From: Eudorina sp. 2006-703-Eu-15
Taxonomy: Eukaryota; Chlorophyta; Chlorophyceae; Chlamydomonadales; Volvocaceae
DNA: 64,000 nucleotides
Direction: 5' to 3'
Assembly: GCA_003117195.1 (NCBI GenBank)
Contig: BDSI01000057.1
Span: 372,001-436,000, forward strand
Positions 40,312-50,525 of this stretch are shown in pieces. How positions within the stretch are numbered: position 1 is the first letter of the stretch; each line of letters opens with the position of its first letter. Position numbers and translations under genes: made by a program. Under the pieces are notes generated by a model. That model saw only the letters and a program-made list of their open reading frames with translations, was not told where the DNA came from and made no database searches.

Positions 40312-43088
40312 CGAGGGCTGACGTCGCTGCACCAGCTGACCTCTCACAGCTGTGGTCACCGCCCCCAGCGTTGGTAAATCGCGCGTGTTTCAGTTGGGTT
40401 CAGCCCCGTGATAATTTGGTCTCGCTCTTCATTGAACACGACCCTGCTCTTTGTCTCGGTAGAGGCCCGTGCGTGTGTTCAGCCGGTAAGTGTGACTGTG
40501 CATGTGAATGAAAGAAATACCATGTGTGTACTTTATATATGTCGAAATTCGTTCGTATAGACCGAAACGACATGCCCCCGGCTGTGAAGATAACGCCGGA
40601 GAGGGGCGTACGGGTCGTCTACTTAAGCAGCCCGCCTGGCAACTGTGCGGCAGCAATAGTTGAAGCTTAATAGCATATCAGCTTATCAGTAGGGTATGGG
40701 ATTGGCTGTTGTCGAGGGTAGACGTCCGCGGATAGGGGCGTCTCCTGTAGGGTCCTCATCGTTCTGATGTGGACTGGTCCCTAAGCTTCGCTAACACCAA
40801 GGGCACGAGAGACAGACAGACAGGACAAAAAGCTGACTGTGTGATCGGTACTCGTGTATTAAGTACGATTGGCTGACGGATGCCGCGGTTTCGGTGAGGG
40901 GACCACTCGCCGTCGGTACAGCAGATTGGCTTCGGAGCGGGGTCATCTTGGCCGGCATTGGGAACCCATCAGTCATGTTGTATGGCCGCCAATCCCCTCG
41001 TCGGAGCCTCGCTAGGGGCTCGGGTACACGAGCGGAGTTGATTGGTCGTTTAGTTGGTTGGGTGCATCATTTGGCATGTACAGTCGCAAAAGCGGTCTAC
41101 TTGTGCACAAGCATCATGTTGCCAGGATGAGGTTGGGTACGGATGTACGACATGGAGCCACACGTAAGCTCCCTGTGCAGTGAGAGGTGAAGTGGCCGTG
41201 CGTGCTGCGGCTGTGGCGCCATGTGGTCGTACATACTGCGGTGCCCATGTCGTACATTCCAGAGCTCAATTGGCTGGGAAGACGTGAGGACGGATCACCG
41301 GATCCGGCGCAGGGCGGGGATGGGTAGGTCCCTACCTGGTGCCGTGTGTTGTACATAACGCCGGCGGCGCTGGTGCGGGTAGGAGATTGTTTGGTCAACA
41401 GTACATCAAAGCATGCATGCGATTGCTGGGCCGAGGTTACCGCATTGGCTAGCCGACGGCTCTCGCAGTCTCGCGTGCCAGATGGGACAGATGGGCCCGA
41501 CACGGTTACTCGGCAGGGTTGCCAACAATCAGTAGCAGTTTCTTTCATTTTCGGTCTGGAGCCTTTTGTGATGATATGTTGTACCGCACCGTTCCAAGCC
41601 AAACGAAGAAGGGCGAACGAAGCAGCACACCCGACCCGAACTGCCACAGGGCAGTTGCATTGATGGCTAAGCAGCCTTCGCAAGCGACGACACGGCCATC
41701 AGGCTCAGGCCTACACACAATAAAGCGAAGCGAACAGGGGGCTACGGTTGGACGGATGTGATACGAGATAGCCGTACACGTGGACTCAACTGCAGGGCGC
41801 AACCATACAAGCCATTCGATGAGACGCAACGGACGCCACCCACCTCTTGAACTTCTTGGTCGCTTACCCCATCAACATACAACAGGAACCACAACGTCGA
41901 TAATTGACAACGACAACCGCGAACGGAAGCGCACAGAGAGGAACTCAGAAGCAACTCCGGAGCGCCAGGATTCAAGCAACGGCAGCAACGATTTCTTTCA
42001 TTTTCGACAGTCTAGTACACAACGAGAGCCCTCACATTCGACCACGTCGGTTGCGGTGAAGAACATAACGGTACGGGCTTGGGATAAAATACAAAGCTGC
42101 ACACGGACGTACAACGTACGGCAGCTGGGGGCGCGCAACCTCTCCGACAGGCACACAATATCTTCTGCCAGGTGTCCCCAGCATCCCGTACACCACATGC
42201 CTCCTTACGTCAGGAGTGCATGTGTGTGTGTATGCGGGCGGTGGTGATGGTGGTGGTGCTAATGTACACAGTATGTACATGCAGCGGAATCGTACATCAG
42301 AGTGTACGACTGGCCGGATCCTGACCTGCCCCTCGCTGTCTTCTTGGGCAACACTTTTCAACGCAGCAGCGCCAGCACTCTCCAGAAGTTTCTAACACCA
42401 ACGGCCTTGGCGCCCCATCCTGCGAAGAATCAGGGGAGCGGCCTCTAGGGGGAGGGGGCCTGAAGGTGACCTGCACAGCACCGTCCACCGCTACACTGAC
42501 GCCGCAGTGCGATGTCCGTCCAGGCCCTGCTCCGCCCCGCCCTACGCCGTCCAGTCAAACTCCTCCTTCCCCCCTCGCGTCGCTGCGCCGCCGCCTCCTG
42601 GCGTCCTGGGGCCCCTTGCCTGCGGCCGCTGCGGCCCCCCGTTGCAACCGGGCCGCTCCCCCTGAGTGGCACCTCCTCCCCGCCACTGGGCGACGCCAAT
42701 GGCGCGGGAGCCCCGCCACCCACCCTTGCTCGCAGCCCGCAGCTCGCCGCCAGCGGGGTTGACCGTAACCAACAGCCGCAAGATTTGTAGGGGCACCTTG
42801 GCCAATCGATCCGCCAGCCACTGACCAACTCCATACCTCACCGCCACGGACCTCGCCTCGGGTCGGCTGCCGGTCCCCCCCCCCTTGCCGCTGCATCCCT
42901 CACTCCGCTCACCCGGCCGCTCAACTCACCCAGCTCAGAAGCGCAAAGGCAGTCCACCTCCCCTTTCCCATCTGTACTACACTGTACTACCAGAGTGGCC
43001 ATCATATGCCCTCAGTGCACAACCCATCATTCCAAGTCCCCCACATCAAATCCATCGATGCCATACCCCCGCCTCAACGCAGCGCCCC
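40312..43088. other. Intergenic region, 3' flank of HGD on its right side
   Basis: Contains the second copy of the dispersed element (40928-41120). Near 42440-42850 GC-rich frames overlap on both strands (42512-42790 plus begins like an organelle presequence; 42542-42847 minus). Neither has motifs or splice support, so no gene is called. The stretch next to 43088 must include the HGD 3' untranslated region. Confidence 0.4.
40928..41120 (+). mobile_element. Dispersed repeat element, copy 2
   Basis: Conserved ends as in copy 1 (37663-37913), shorter and unrelated middle. It is in the same orientation and 3.3 kb away. Confidence 0.5.
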
Positions 43089-46000
43089 TCACCGCCCCGC
43101 ACCGCCGCCGTCCGCCGCCGCCACCGCCGCGGCAGCGCCCGTCGACCCCGCGCCTCCGGACACCCCGTTGGCATGAGGCAGCCCCGCACCCGTCCCCACG
43201 GCCTTCACCGGCGGCTGCTGCGGCTGCCCTGGGACCCCCTGGGTGCTGCCCCCGTTGCTGATGAGCGGGTGTGGTTTCGGGGCGGCGGTGGGGTTGAAGT
43301 GGCTCTTGAGGCCCACCCAGCACTTGTAGTAGTCCCGGTCCACGCAGGGGGTGGAGAGGGCGGCGGGGGTGATGCGCGGGATGGCGGTCGTCTCGAACAT
43401 GAACGCCAGCGTCTGGGGCAGCGGCGGGGCGGAAACGGGAGCAGGGGGATAAGGGGGTAAGAAAGGGGGTAAGAAAGGGGTAAGAAATGGGGTAAAGGGA
43501 GCAGGGTGGGTGGGCGGGAGATGAAGGAGTGAACAGCAAAGGACTGCTGCGGTGGAGGGAGCTGCGGGGATGTGATGTGATGTGATGTGGCGTACATGTG
43601 ATACGGGGTCCTGGCACTTGCGTGCGCAGGTGTGTTGGATATGGGGCGATTGATTGGCTGCGGCGGGGTATGTGCCACCGCCATGTACGGCACCACCCGC
43701 CAGCAGGACCACCCGCAACACCAACGTACACCACCGAACGGGCGGGTTTGTTGCTGAGCCCACATCGCAGTAACAGGACGGCTAAACTGTCAAGCCACAC
43801 CTACCCACCCCACACCCCTACAACACCTACTTCATCATCATCACTGGAGGTCTGTGGTACTGTACCGTACTCCAATCGGACCATTGCTCTGGCAGCGCAG
43901 CTTCAATATGTCTACCAATTTCCTGTACCCCCTTTTTACCGACCCCCCCATCACTCCCCACCCCCCACCCGCACCTCCTGGCCCAGGTGCGCTGGCCCCT
44001 CCGCGGCGGTGGACGCCCCCGCGCCGCCCGCCCGCTCGAAGGTGGCCGTGTCGGGTCCGTGGGGGGTCATACACAAGTGCAGGGAGGCGCCCCCGGGCAG
44101 GAAGCCGCCGTCCAGCTTGGCCTCGTACTGGCCCCGGATAAGGCCCATGAACTGTGCGAGGGTCGCGACCGGGGGGTGGGGTTGGGTGGGGTTGGGTGGG
44201 GTTGGGTGGGGTTGGGTGGGGTTGGGTGGGGTTGGGTGGGGTTGGGTGGGGTTGGGTGGGGTTGGGTGGGGTTGGGTGGGGTGCGGCGCGGAGTGGGCGA
44301 CAGAGGGAGTACGCGGGACGTGGGCACCCCGGGTACGACTTCAAAATATTATTGCAGGGCACATCGTACATATCTGCGTGAGTGTGCCGGGGGTAAGGGG
44401 AGGAGGGGCTGTACGGCATGCCGCTGATGCCGTACCTCCGACGCGCAGTTCCGGTGGTAGTACGGCGGCCGGAAGGTGTTTTCCGTCACCAGCCACCGCG
44501 GCGGGAAGATGACGAAGTCGGCGGTGGGGGGCGCACCTGCCGGGGAGGGTGGGGTGCCGAGCGGGCTGTGGGGTGGCCGCGGGCGGGGCGCAGGTGGTGG
44601 CGGTGGCTGCGGCCATCTCACGGGCCACTGCCTGACTGCGCACCGGGACATGCTCCGCCGCCCATCATTCCCTACGTGCTTCGCCTCCTCCTGACGCACT
44701 TCCTCAGGCCACTCAACACACCACAATGTGGACTTTTCTTTGTAACCCCCTGGCCCCCACCTGGAGTGAGCCCTGGTACGGTGAGCACCGTGAAGATGGA
44801 GGGGTCTGCGCCGCAACCAACCCAGCGCCAGTGCCGCGGGCGGGGTTCCCCAGCCGCACCAGGGAAGAGGGATGGGGGCCGGAGGGCGCGTCAGCAGAGC
44901 CGCGGTTAAGGGGGGTTACGGACTCGTGGCACGGCGCTCCCCTCATTACGTCAACCGTGTCTTGCGGGTCTTGCTTGCGGGACCTCCCGGTATCGGTGCG
45001 GAGGGGACATGCCCGCGGGTCGCACCGCCCCCCCCCTTTGTCAATCAGACAACGCAACCGCATAAAACGTTAACCCCCAGCTCATTCGGCTCAGTGGTAC
45101 GACCTGCCGCTCCTCCCACCCAATCGCAAGGGAGTGGGAGCACAGCCCGGGGCCAGGCGTCAGTGGGTGGTGTGCCGACCCTCTCTTCTCTACCAAGGGG
45201 ATAACATCACAACACCGCCACCCCGCTCCCGATCCAAAGTGGCTCCGCATGGGCCCCCCGCCACCCTCATGTGTCACTACCCTTACCCTGCATCTGCACA
45301 CCCCGGGTCCGTACCTGGGTGGTCGTACGCGACCGCGTTCATGGGGCAGAACCGGGCCAGGTCGTACTTGTACGGCACCTGGCTCGGCAGAGGCAGAGCG
45401 CGGGCGGCGCCAGGAGGGGCACGGAGGGGGTTTGAGCGGCCACCCGGGGTTCCCTTCTCAAGCCGAGTAGTCAACAGCCTCCTGGCTTTCTTCTGTTATC
45501 TGTTGTCACCGCATTTTCAGCCGTCACGTCAGGAACCGATCAGCACCCGAGTCTATGCACCTAGGCCTGCGGGCGCGCGCGGGCGGCCCGAACAGCTATC
45601 TTTGTGCCGTATGCACAACCGCCGCGACGCGCATACAGCATTCCGATCCCGGCGGTGTCGGCAGCGCCTCAGGGCGCGACCCACGGGTCGCCGTCAGGTG
45701 GAGTCACACGCTGACCCATCTGGGTGATGACCCGCGCCCGCACTCACGTAGTTGCCGTGCCACGCGACCACGTTGAACGGCGAGAAGCTCTGAGTCGCCA
45801 CGAACAGCTGGCCCTCCAGCTTGTGCAGTACACTGTACGACACCCCCTCCACGTCCTCGTACCAGGCCACCGGGTGCAGGAAGTCCCGCGGGTTGGCGAG
45901 CCCGTTGGCGCCTGGGGGGGGTTTTGGGGGTGGGGGGGGGGGGTGGGGGGGGCATGAGGAGGGGGGCGGGGGCAGCAGGGAAGCGGGCGGCTCGGGCGGG

Positions 46001-49000
46001 CACACTGGGTGGTGATGACGTGAAGGACGCTAGGGGGAGAAGTGCACGGCCCCACGGGTCAGCGGCTCTCGCGGCCTGCCCGCCTGATCCCGGGCCTTAT
46101 CCGGGGACCCGGCACCGGACTGCCTCGACGGCCCTGTCCCTGACCACCCCCTTCCCCCCTTCCCCCCTTCCCTCCTTCCCTCCTTCCCCCCTTCCCCTGG
46201 GCGGCCCCCCGGCCCCCTCCCAATCTCCTGTACCGCCCTCCCCCGTAGTTTCCCGTACCCCTATTTCCCTCCACCGCCCCGCCAGCCGCCACCCACCGAT
46301 AGGCCCCAGATCCGGCAGCGCGAAGTGGCCCTGGAACGTCTGCAGCCGTGGGTACGGCACCGTACATAAAGCGTCAAACACCCATCAGCAGGTGTACAGT
46401 GTACGGCATACGGGGTGGAGTGCCTCGGTGATCCATGGGCGGCAGCCGGGTTTCAGCAGGTGCCGTTGTGTGTATTGCAGTACGTGGGCCGGGGAGGGCA
46501 CCCGCACCCGCAACGCGTTCCCTGGAGGTCCAGCTGTACGACACGACAAGTGGCCCTCCCTCGACCCCCATCCCATCGCAAGTTTCCAAATGGTCTCCCA
46601 GCCCGTTACCCCCGGGCCCTCCCCGCGGTCTCCCAAACCCCCTCCCCCGTCTACCCATGCGCTGTGCCCCTCTCCGCCGCGCCTCCCTCCATACCTACCA
46701 CCGGCTCACCACCACCGCGAAACGAGGCCAGAGGGATGACCACCGTCGTGCGCGGCACATGCCCTCGCCCGGGCCCCGCCTCCCGCCCCCCCCGCAGCGC
46801 GCCCCTCCCTCACCTCGAGCACGTAGCCCCTCGCCGCCTGGCAGTGCAGCGCCACCGAGAACCTGACCCCCCGGGGCACCACAGCGATCTCCCCCGGGGC
46901 CACATCCAGCAGCCCGAACTCGGTCTTGAGACGGAGGGCGGCTGAGGGGCCGGGGAGGGAGGGCGGGGGGGAGCGTGGGAGGGCGGGCGGGTGGATGGTA
47001 TGCAAGGGATGGGGAGGGTGAGCGGAACTGGCATGGGGATAAGGAAGAAAAGGAAAGCAAACCATGAAACGAACCCGGGCACACCCAGGATGGGGAGAGG
47101 TAGACGGATGACCAAGAGCGATGGCTCTGTGGCAAAGGAAATGGTGGTGGCCGCGGTGGTGGTGGGGCTGTGTATTATGCGGCACGCACAAGAGGTCCCT
47201 GCCTGCGGTCCTCCCCGGCCACCACCCACCCGTCCGCCCGCCCGCCCCTTCCCGCTCCCCTCTCCCTCCGGCCCCTCTCCCCCCCCCCCAGGCGGCCCAC
47301 CCCACCCTGCTGCGGCACGATGAGGAAGTCCCCATCCGCGTTGGCCAGTGCCGATGTGTCCATGGACTGGTTGGCCACGTACATGTGGATGGCGAAGCCC
47401 TCCTTCATGCTCGCCCTGGGGGTGTCCAGGGAGGGGGTACAGGAAATTGGTGGACAGATTCATGCTCCAGGGGGGGGACGAGCCGGGGGAGGACGGCCGG
47501 CGCGGTGGGGGCCGCCGGGTAGTGGGTTGGGAGGCGCCCCGGCTCAAATGCCCAGTCGCGCTGCAGCGCCGCACAAGCCGAGGTGCGCGCCTGTTGTGAG
47601 TGCTGGGGCGGGGCGGGGCGGGGCGGGGCGGCGATGTGGGGGATCTCTCTGTGCTGCTCTCGGCGCTGTACTGGGCCACACTGCCCCTCAAGAAACCTCC
47701 CGCTCCTCCCCTCCCCTCCCCCTCCCACCTCGGTGCCCTCCTCAACCACCCTCCACCCTCGTCTCCACCACCCCCGCCCCGCCCCGCCCCGGCGATGTCT
47801 CTTTCCCCTCCCGCCTCCCCTCGCACCCCTTCCTCCCCACCTGCCGGTGCCGCACAGCGTGAACAGCCCCCTCACCCAGTCCACCGGCTCCGAGGGCACG
47901 GGGAAGGGCCGCCAGCGCAGCTGGTTGGGGGTGACGGTGCCCGCGGAGAAGTCGGTGGTGAGCGTCTCATTGGGGAAGTTGATGGGGTGGAAGGGCTCGT
48001 GGGTGACAGAGGGGCGGATGCGGTACAGCCAGGACCGCCGGTTGGCCACCCGGGGGGCCGTGAAGTGGGTGCCGCTCAGCTGCTCGGCTGCAGGGAGGGG
48101 ACGGGACGAGCCGCGGGACGGGACGGGGCGGGACGAGGCAGGACGGGTTTGCGGGACGGGCCGCGGGATGGGACACGGACGTGGGGCGGGGGGCGTGTAT
48201 GTGTGAGAACGCCGTGAGAGGGATGGGGTGGTGCTGCGGCTACGGAGCTGACACCGGCGGGAGTGAGAGGGCGGGGCAGCATCGGACGGCGGCGGCGACG
48301 GTATGTTGGGGGGTAGGGGGTTGGTAGGTGATCAGAGCGCGACCCGCGCGTGGGTGCGTGGGTGCGCCCAGCGGCCCGGGTCAGAGGGCAGCCCGAGGAA
48401 TGTCGAGCCTGGGTAGGGCGACGAGGTAGGAGAGCCAGGCCCTCGACGCCGAGACCTCAGGACTGGACTGTGCAGCGGTGAAGGCGGGCTGCACGGTGGC
48501 TGCGGGCTGCACGGTCAGCCCGGGCTGCAGGTCTCCCACCACCCGCCCCGCGCCCCCCAGCTCCACAGCCGCAGCCCTCGGACCCCGACGGCCACAGGCT
48601 GGTTGGCCTGGCTGACGTGGAGTGGAGCAAGTCTGCCTTCCGGCCCCACACGTACTCGCGATGCCGTTGCCCCGGACCTTCAACACTGTTCTGCCCCGCC
48701 ACCCTCCCGCCCCTCCCTCCCGGCCCCACAACCTGCCCGCTTTCCGGCTGCCTTCCTACGGTTGCCTGATCTGGTATTACGCAAGAGGGCTGCCGTACGG
48801 TAGGTTCATCCACTGGCACTTGTCCACAGATAAACACAGCCCGCGTACGGACGGCCGTTTGTGACGCGTTACGGGGCACTGAAAACAGCGCAACACCCCC
48901 TCCCCTCCGCGGATTCGGCGTGCTGCGTACCGTACAGGCCGTAGGGACATGTCTTGGGGTTGTTTTGGCCGATCGGCAGCGCGCCCGGCAACGCCTCAGA

Positions 49001-49063
49001 GCTGAACTCGTTCCCAAAGCCCGGCTGGTACAGCAGAGGTTCGCTGGCTTCCGTGGAAGGCAT
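43089..49063 (-). CDS. HGD: Homogentisate 1,2-dioxygenase
   Basis: Eleven exons join in phase into 511 aa: 48931-49063, 47841-48087, 47306-47415, 46814-46941, 46297-46339, 45748-45911, 45315-45378, 44761-44805, 44436-44536, 43975-44151 and 43089-43412. The enzyme opens the ring of homogentisate to maleylacetoacetate in tyrosine degradation, in competition with plastoquinone/tocopherol synthesis. Family blocks: [121 protein letters not shown] and WVGLKSHF. Iron ligands are His339, Glu345 and His376, and the catalytic His is His295, all present. The C-terminus has an extra Gly/Ala-rich tail of about 60 residues. The start at 49061-49063 was chosen because conserved sequence begins 12 residues later; an in-frame ATG at 49139-49141 would add 26 residues. 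Confidence 0.97.
43911..43932 (+). repeat. Dispersed intronic motif, family III (HGD intron 10)
   Basis: CTACCAATTTCCTGTACCCC, antisense to HGD, about 42 bases inside the donor end of intron 10. Related copies: 32629-32650 (PLB-like intron 3), 47433-47454 (HGD intron 2, sense) and a weaker one at 30895-30915. Confidence 0.5.
44171..44281. repeat. GGTTGGGTGG minisatellite in HGD intron 9
   Basis: Eleven near-perfect units of the ten-base sequence GGTTGGGTGG on the plus strand, the cytosine-rich strand being the sense strand of HGD. It fills much of the 284-base intron and ends about 20 bases before the exon 10 acceptor. Confidence 0.9.
45034..45056 (-). repeat. Dispersed intronic motif, family I (HGD intron 7)
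   Basis: On the sense (minus) strand GCGTTGTCTGATTGACA then AAGGGG. It is a more diverged member of the family seen at 24527, 34561 and 35877. Confidence 0.4.
47068..47088 (-). repeat. Dispersed intronic motif, family II (HGD intron 3)
   Basis: Exact match over 21 bases to 24827-24847 in IPI1 intron 5, again in the sense direction of the host gene and followed on that strand by a T-rich tract. Confidence 0.55.
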
Positions 49064-49554
49064 GGCACCAAATGACTGACGGGGTGAGTGTTGCGGAAGG
49101 GGTGAAGACGACGAGCTCTTCAGAGCGTCGATGCCGCCCACGGTACAACCCTAGATGGCGCCTTATTGGCGCAGGCAACGTTATGAGGGTCGTCGTGCAG
49201 CAACGAGTTCGCCGCACACGTTGCGTGTGGTATGTACGCGTTGCTATTGTGAAGCGGGGCTTACGAGGCAGATAGACCGTTCGCTTGCAGCTCCTGCACT
49301 CACATAGTAAGGCGCATACTGTGCTTCCTCAATGTCACTTGGCTTTAGCGCTGTTTTGTTCTCTGTCCCGACGGTGTCAACTGCTGCTACACGTCGTTCT
49401 TACATCAGCGGTCCTCAAACTCCGTACTCCGTGCTGCCTTCCAATGTCGCCCCCGTTGCACTGGTATTGTTGTCCCGTTGCAATACATTTGACAAACAAT
49501 CATAATCGGTTCGGTTCGCCAAATTCAATGAAATAAGGTCGCCTAGTCGAAAAG
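49064..49554. promoter_or_regulatory. Divergent promoter region between HGD and the DnaJ-type zinc-finger gene
   Basis: 491 bases between two start codons pointing apart. No gene is supported inside. No individual regulatory site can be named with confidence. Confidence 0.45.
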
Positions 49555-50025
49555 ATGCAGTGCGCTCGCTCCGGTTCCAAGCAAGCCGCACTCTCGACAT
49601 CATCAAGACGCTCCCCAACTGCATCAAGGCGCCATGTGACATGTGGAGTAGGCATCGCTTGCACGCAGCTTTCGACGGTTGAGCTTGGGCAGTTGTGCGT
49701 GCTGGTTTCCGTATGCTCGACCGTTTTCATGTTGCAAGTGCGGCAGCAGCGTAGCCAGAAGCGAATTCTGACGAATCGTGGGGACCCCGGGTGGACGAAA
49801 CCAGCAGTTGCGGGCCCAACTGCCTGCGCTGTGTGCAGCGGCACTGGCCGTATTTTGTGTCCGACTTGTTCTGGGCGTGGCCGTATCAATTTCACGGGCG
49901 AGCTGGTGCTTCCAAAAGGTGTAAAGCCGGTGCACTGCCTTAACTGTGGCGGGACGACTCTTGCACGTTGTTACAAGTGCTTTGGGACGGGCGAAATCCG
50001 GCCCCGCGTTGGCTTTCGCGTGTGA
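49555..50025 (+). CDS. DnaJ-type (CxxCxGxG) zinc-finger protein, probably organellar
   Basis: The frame from ATG 49555 to TGA 50023-50025 gives 156 aa. Residues about 92-145 carry four Cys-x2-Cys motifs of the DnaJ central zinc-finger type: CAVCSGTGRI, CPTCSGRGRI, CLNCGGT and CYKCFGTGEI, around a FTGELVLPKG linker. No J domain is present. This resembles the small BSD2/PSA2-like chaperone or disulfide-isomerase-like proteins of chloroplasts. The N-terminus (Ser/Arg/Ala-rich, few acidic residues) would fit a transit peptide. An optional in-frame intron, 49648-49746 (99 bases, GTAGGC donor and CAG acceptor), would shorten it to 123 aa and remove a hydrophobic stretch; which form is used cannot be decided from sequence. 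Confidence 0.6.
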   Translation: MQCARSGSKQAALSTSSRRSPTASRRHVTCGVGIACTQLSTVELGQLCVLVSVCSTVFMLQVRQQRSQKRILTNRGDPGWTKPAVAGPTACAVCSGTGRILCPTCSGRGRINFTGELVLPKGVKPVHCLNCGGTTLARCYKCFGTGEIRPRVGFRV

Positions 50026-50111
50026 TGGTTGGAAAGATGTGGGAATCGGGCCCGTGCTTTTGACCCAGTGGACACCGCGCCGGTCATTGTTATGCAACCA
50101 GTGGCATGGCT

Positions 50112-50116
50112 TGTAA
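50112..50116 (+). terminator. Putative TGTAA poly(A) signal for the zinc-finger gene
   Basis: TGTAA 87 bases after the stop codon, a normal distance for a chlamydomonadalean 3' end. Confidence 0.5.
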
Positions 50117-50121
50117 AGTAA

Positions 50122-50376
50122 ATGTCAGTGAAACCTTCATACGATTCCTATTTAGGTTGCTCCATCAGAAGAGGGGAGAGCAGCAACCTGCGCCCGTACG
50201 ACATCCGCGCAAATGCCGCGGAAACGGTTTCTTCCGGCCAGCTCAATGTCATTCTCAACTTGATCCTCCAGGAAGAAAAATTGCTGTGCATACTGATCGC
50301 ATATTTGTTGGCTCATTTTGTTGGCGTTGATGCAAGAACGTTTCCTTGCTTGCCGGCGCTGATCGCGGAAAAGTAA
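50122..50376 (+). CDS. Small hypothetical ORF with a hydrophobic segment
   Basis: An 84-residue frame from ATG 50122 to TAA 50374-50376, lying between the zinc-finger gene and SEC24. A Leu/Ile-rich segment (LLCILIAYLLAHFVGV, about residues 53-68) could span a membrane. No family is recognised. A CCTATTTAG acceptor-like site at 50146-50154 means it might instead be an exon of a longer transcript. Weak call. Confidence 0.25.
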   Translation: MSVKPSYDSYLGCSIRRGESSNLRPYDIRANAAETVSSGQLNVILNLILQEEKLLCILIAYLLAHFVGVDARTFPCLPALIAEK

Positions 50377-50525
50377 TATTCATAAGAGTTTCCGGCGTGG
50401 GGTAGCCACGGCCGTTTGCAGTACCTGGTGAGCAACTGACATATGCCAGCATTATTGATGATCGGAGCTGCAACAGTGCGACGAGCGGCCTGCTTGCGAA
50501 CCTGCTTGGCACAGGTGGCGCACTA

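Noticed and set aside
42445..42850. Overlapping GC-rich frames on both strands near the HGD 3' end
   Set aside because: Neither frame has motifs, splice sites or a clear start that beats the other; left uncalled.
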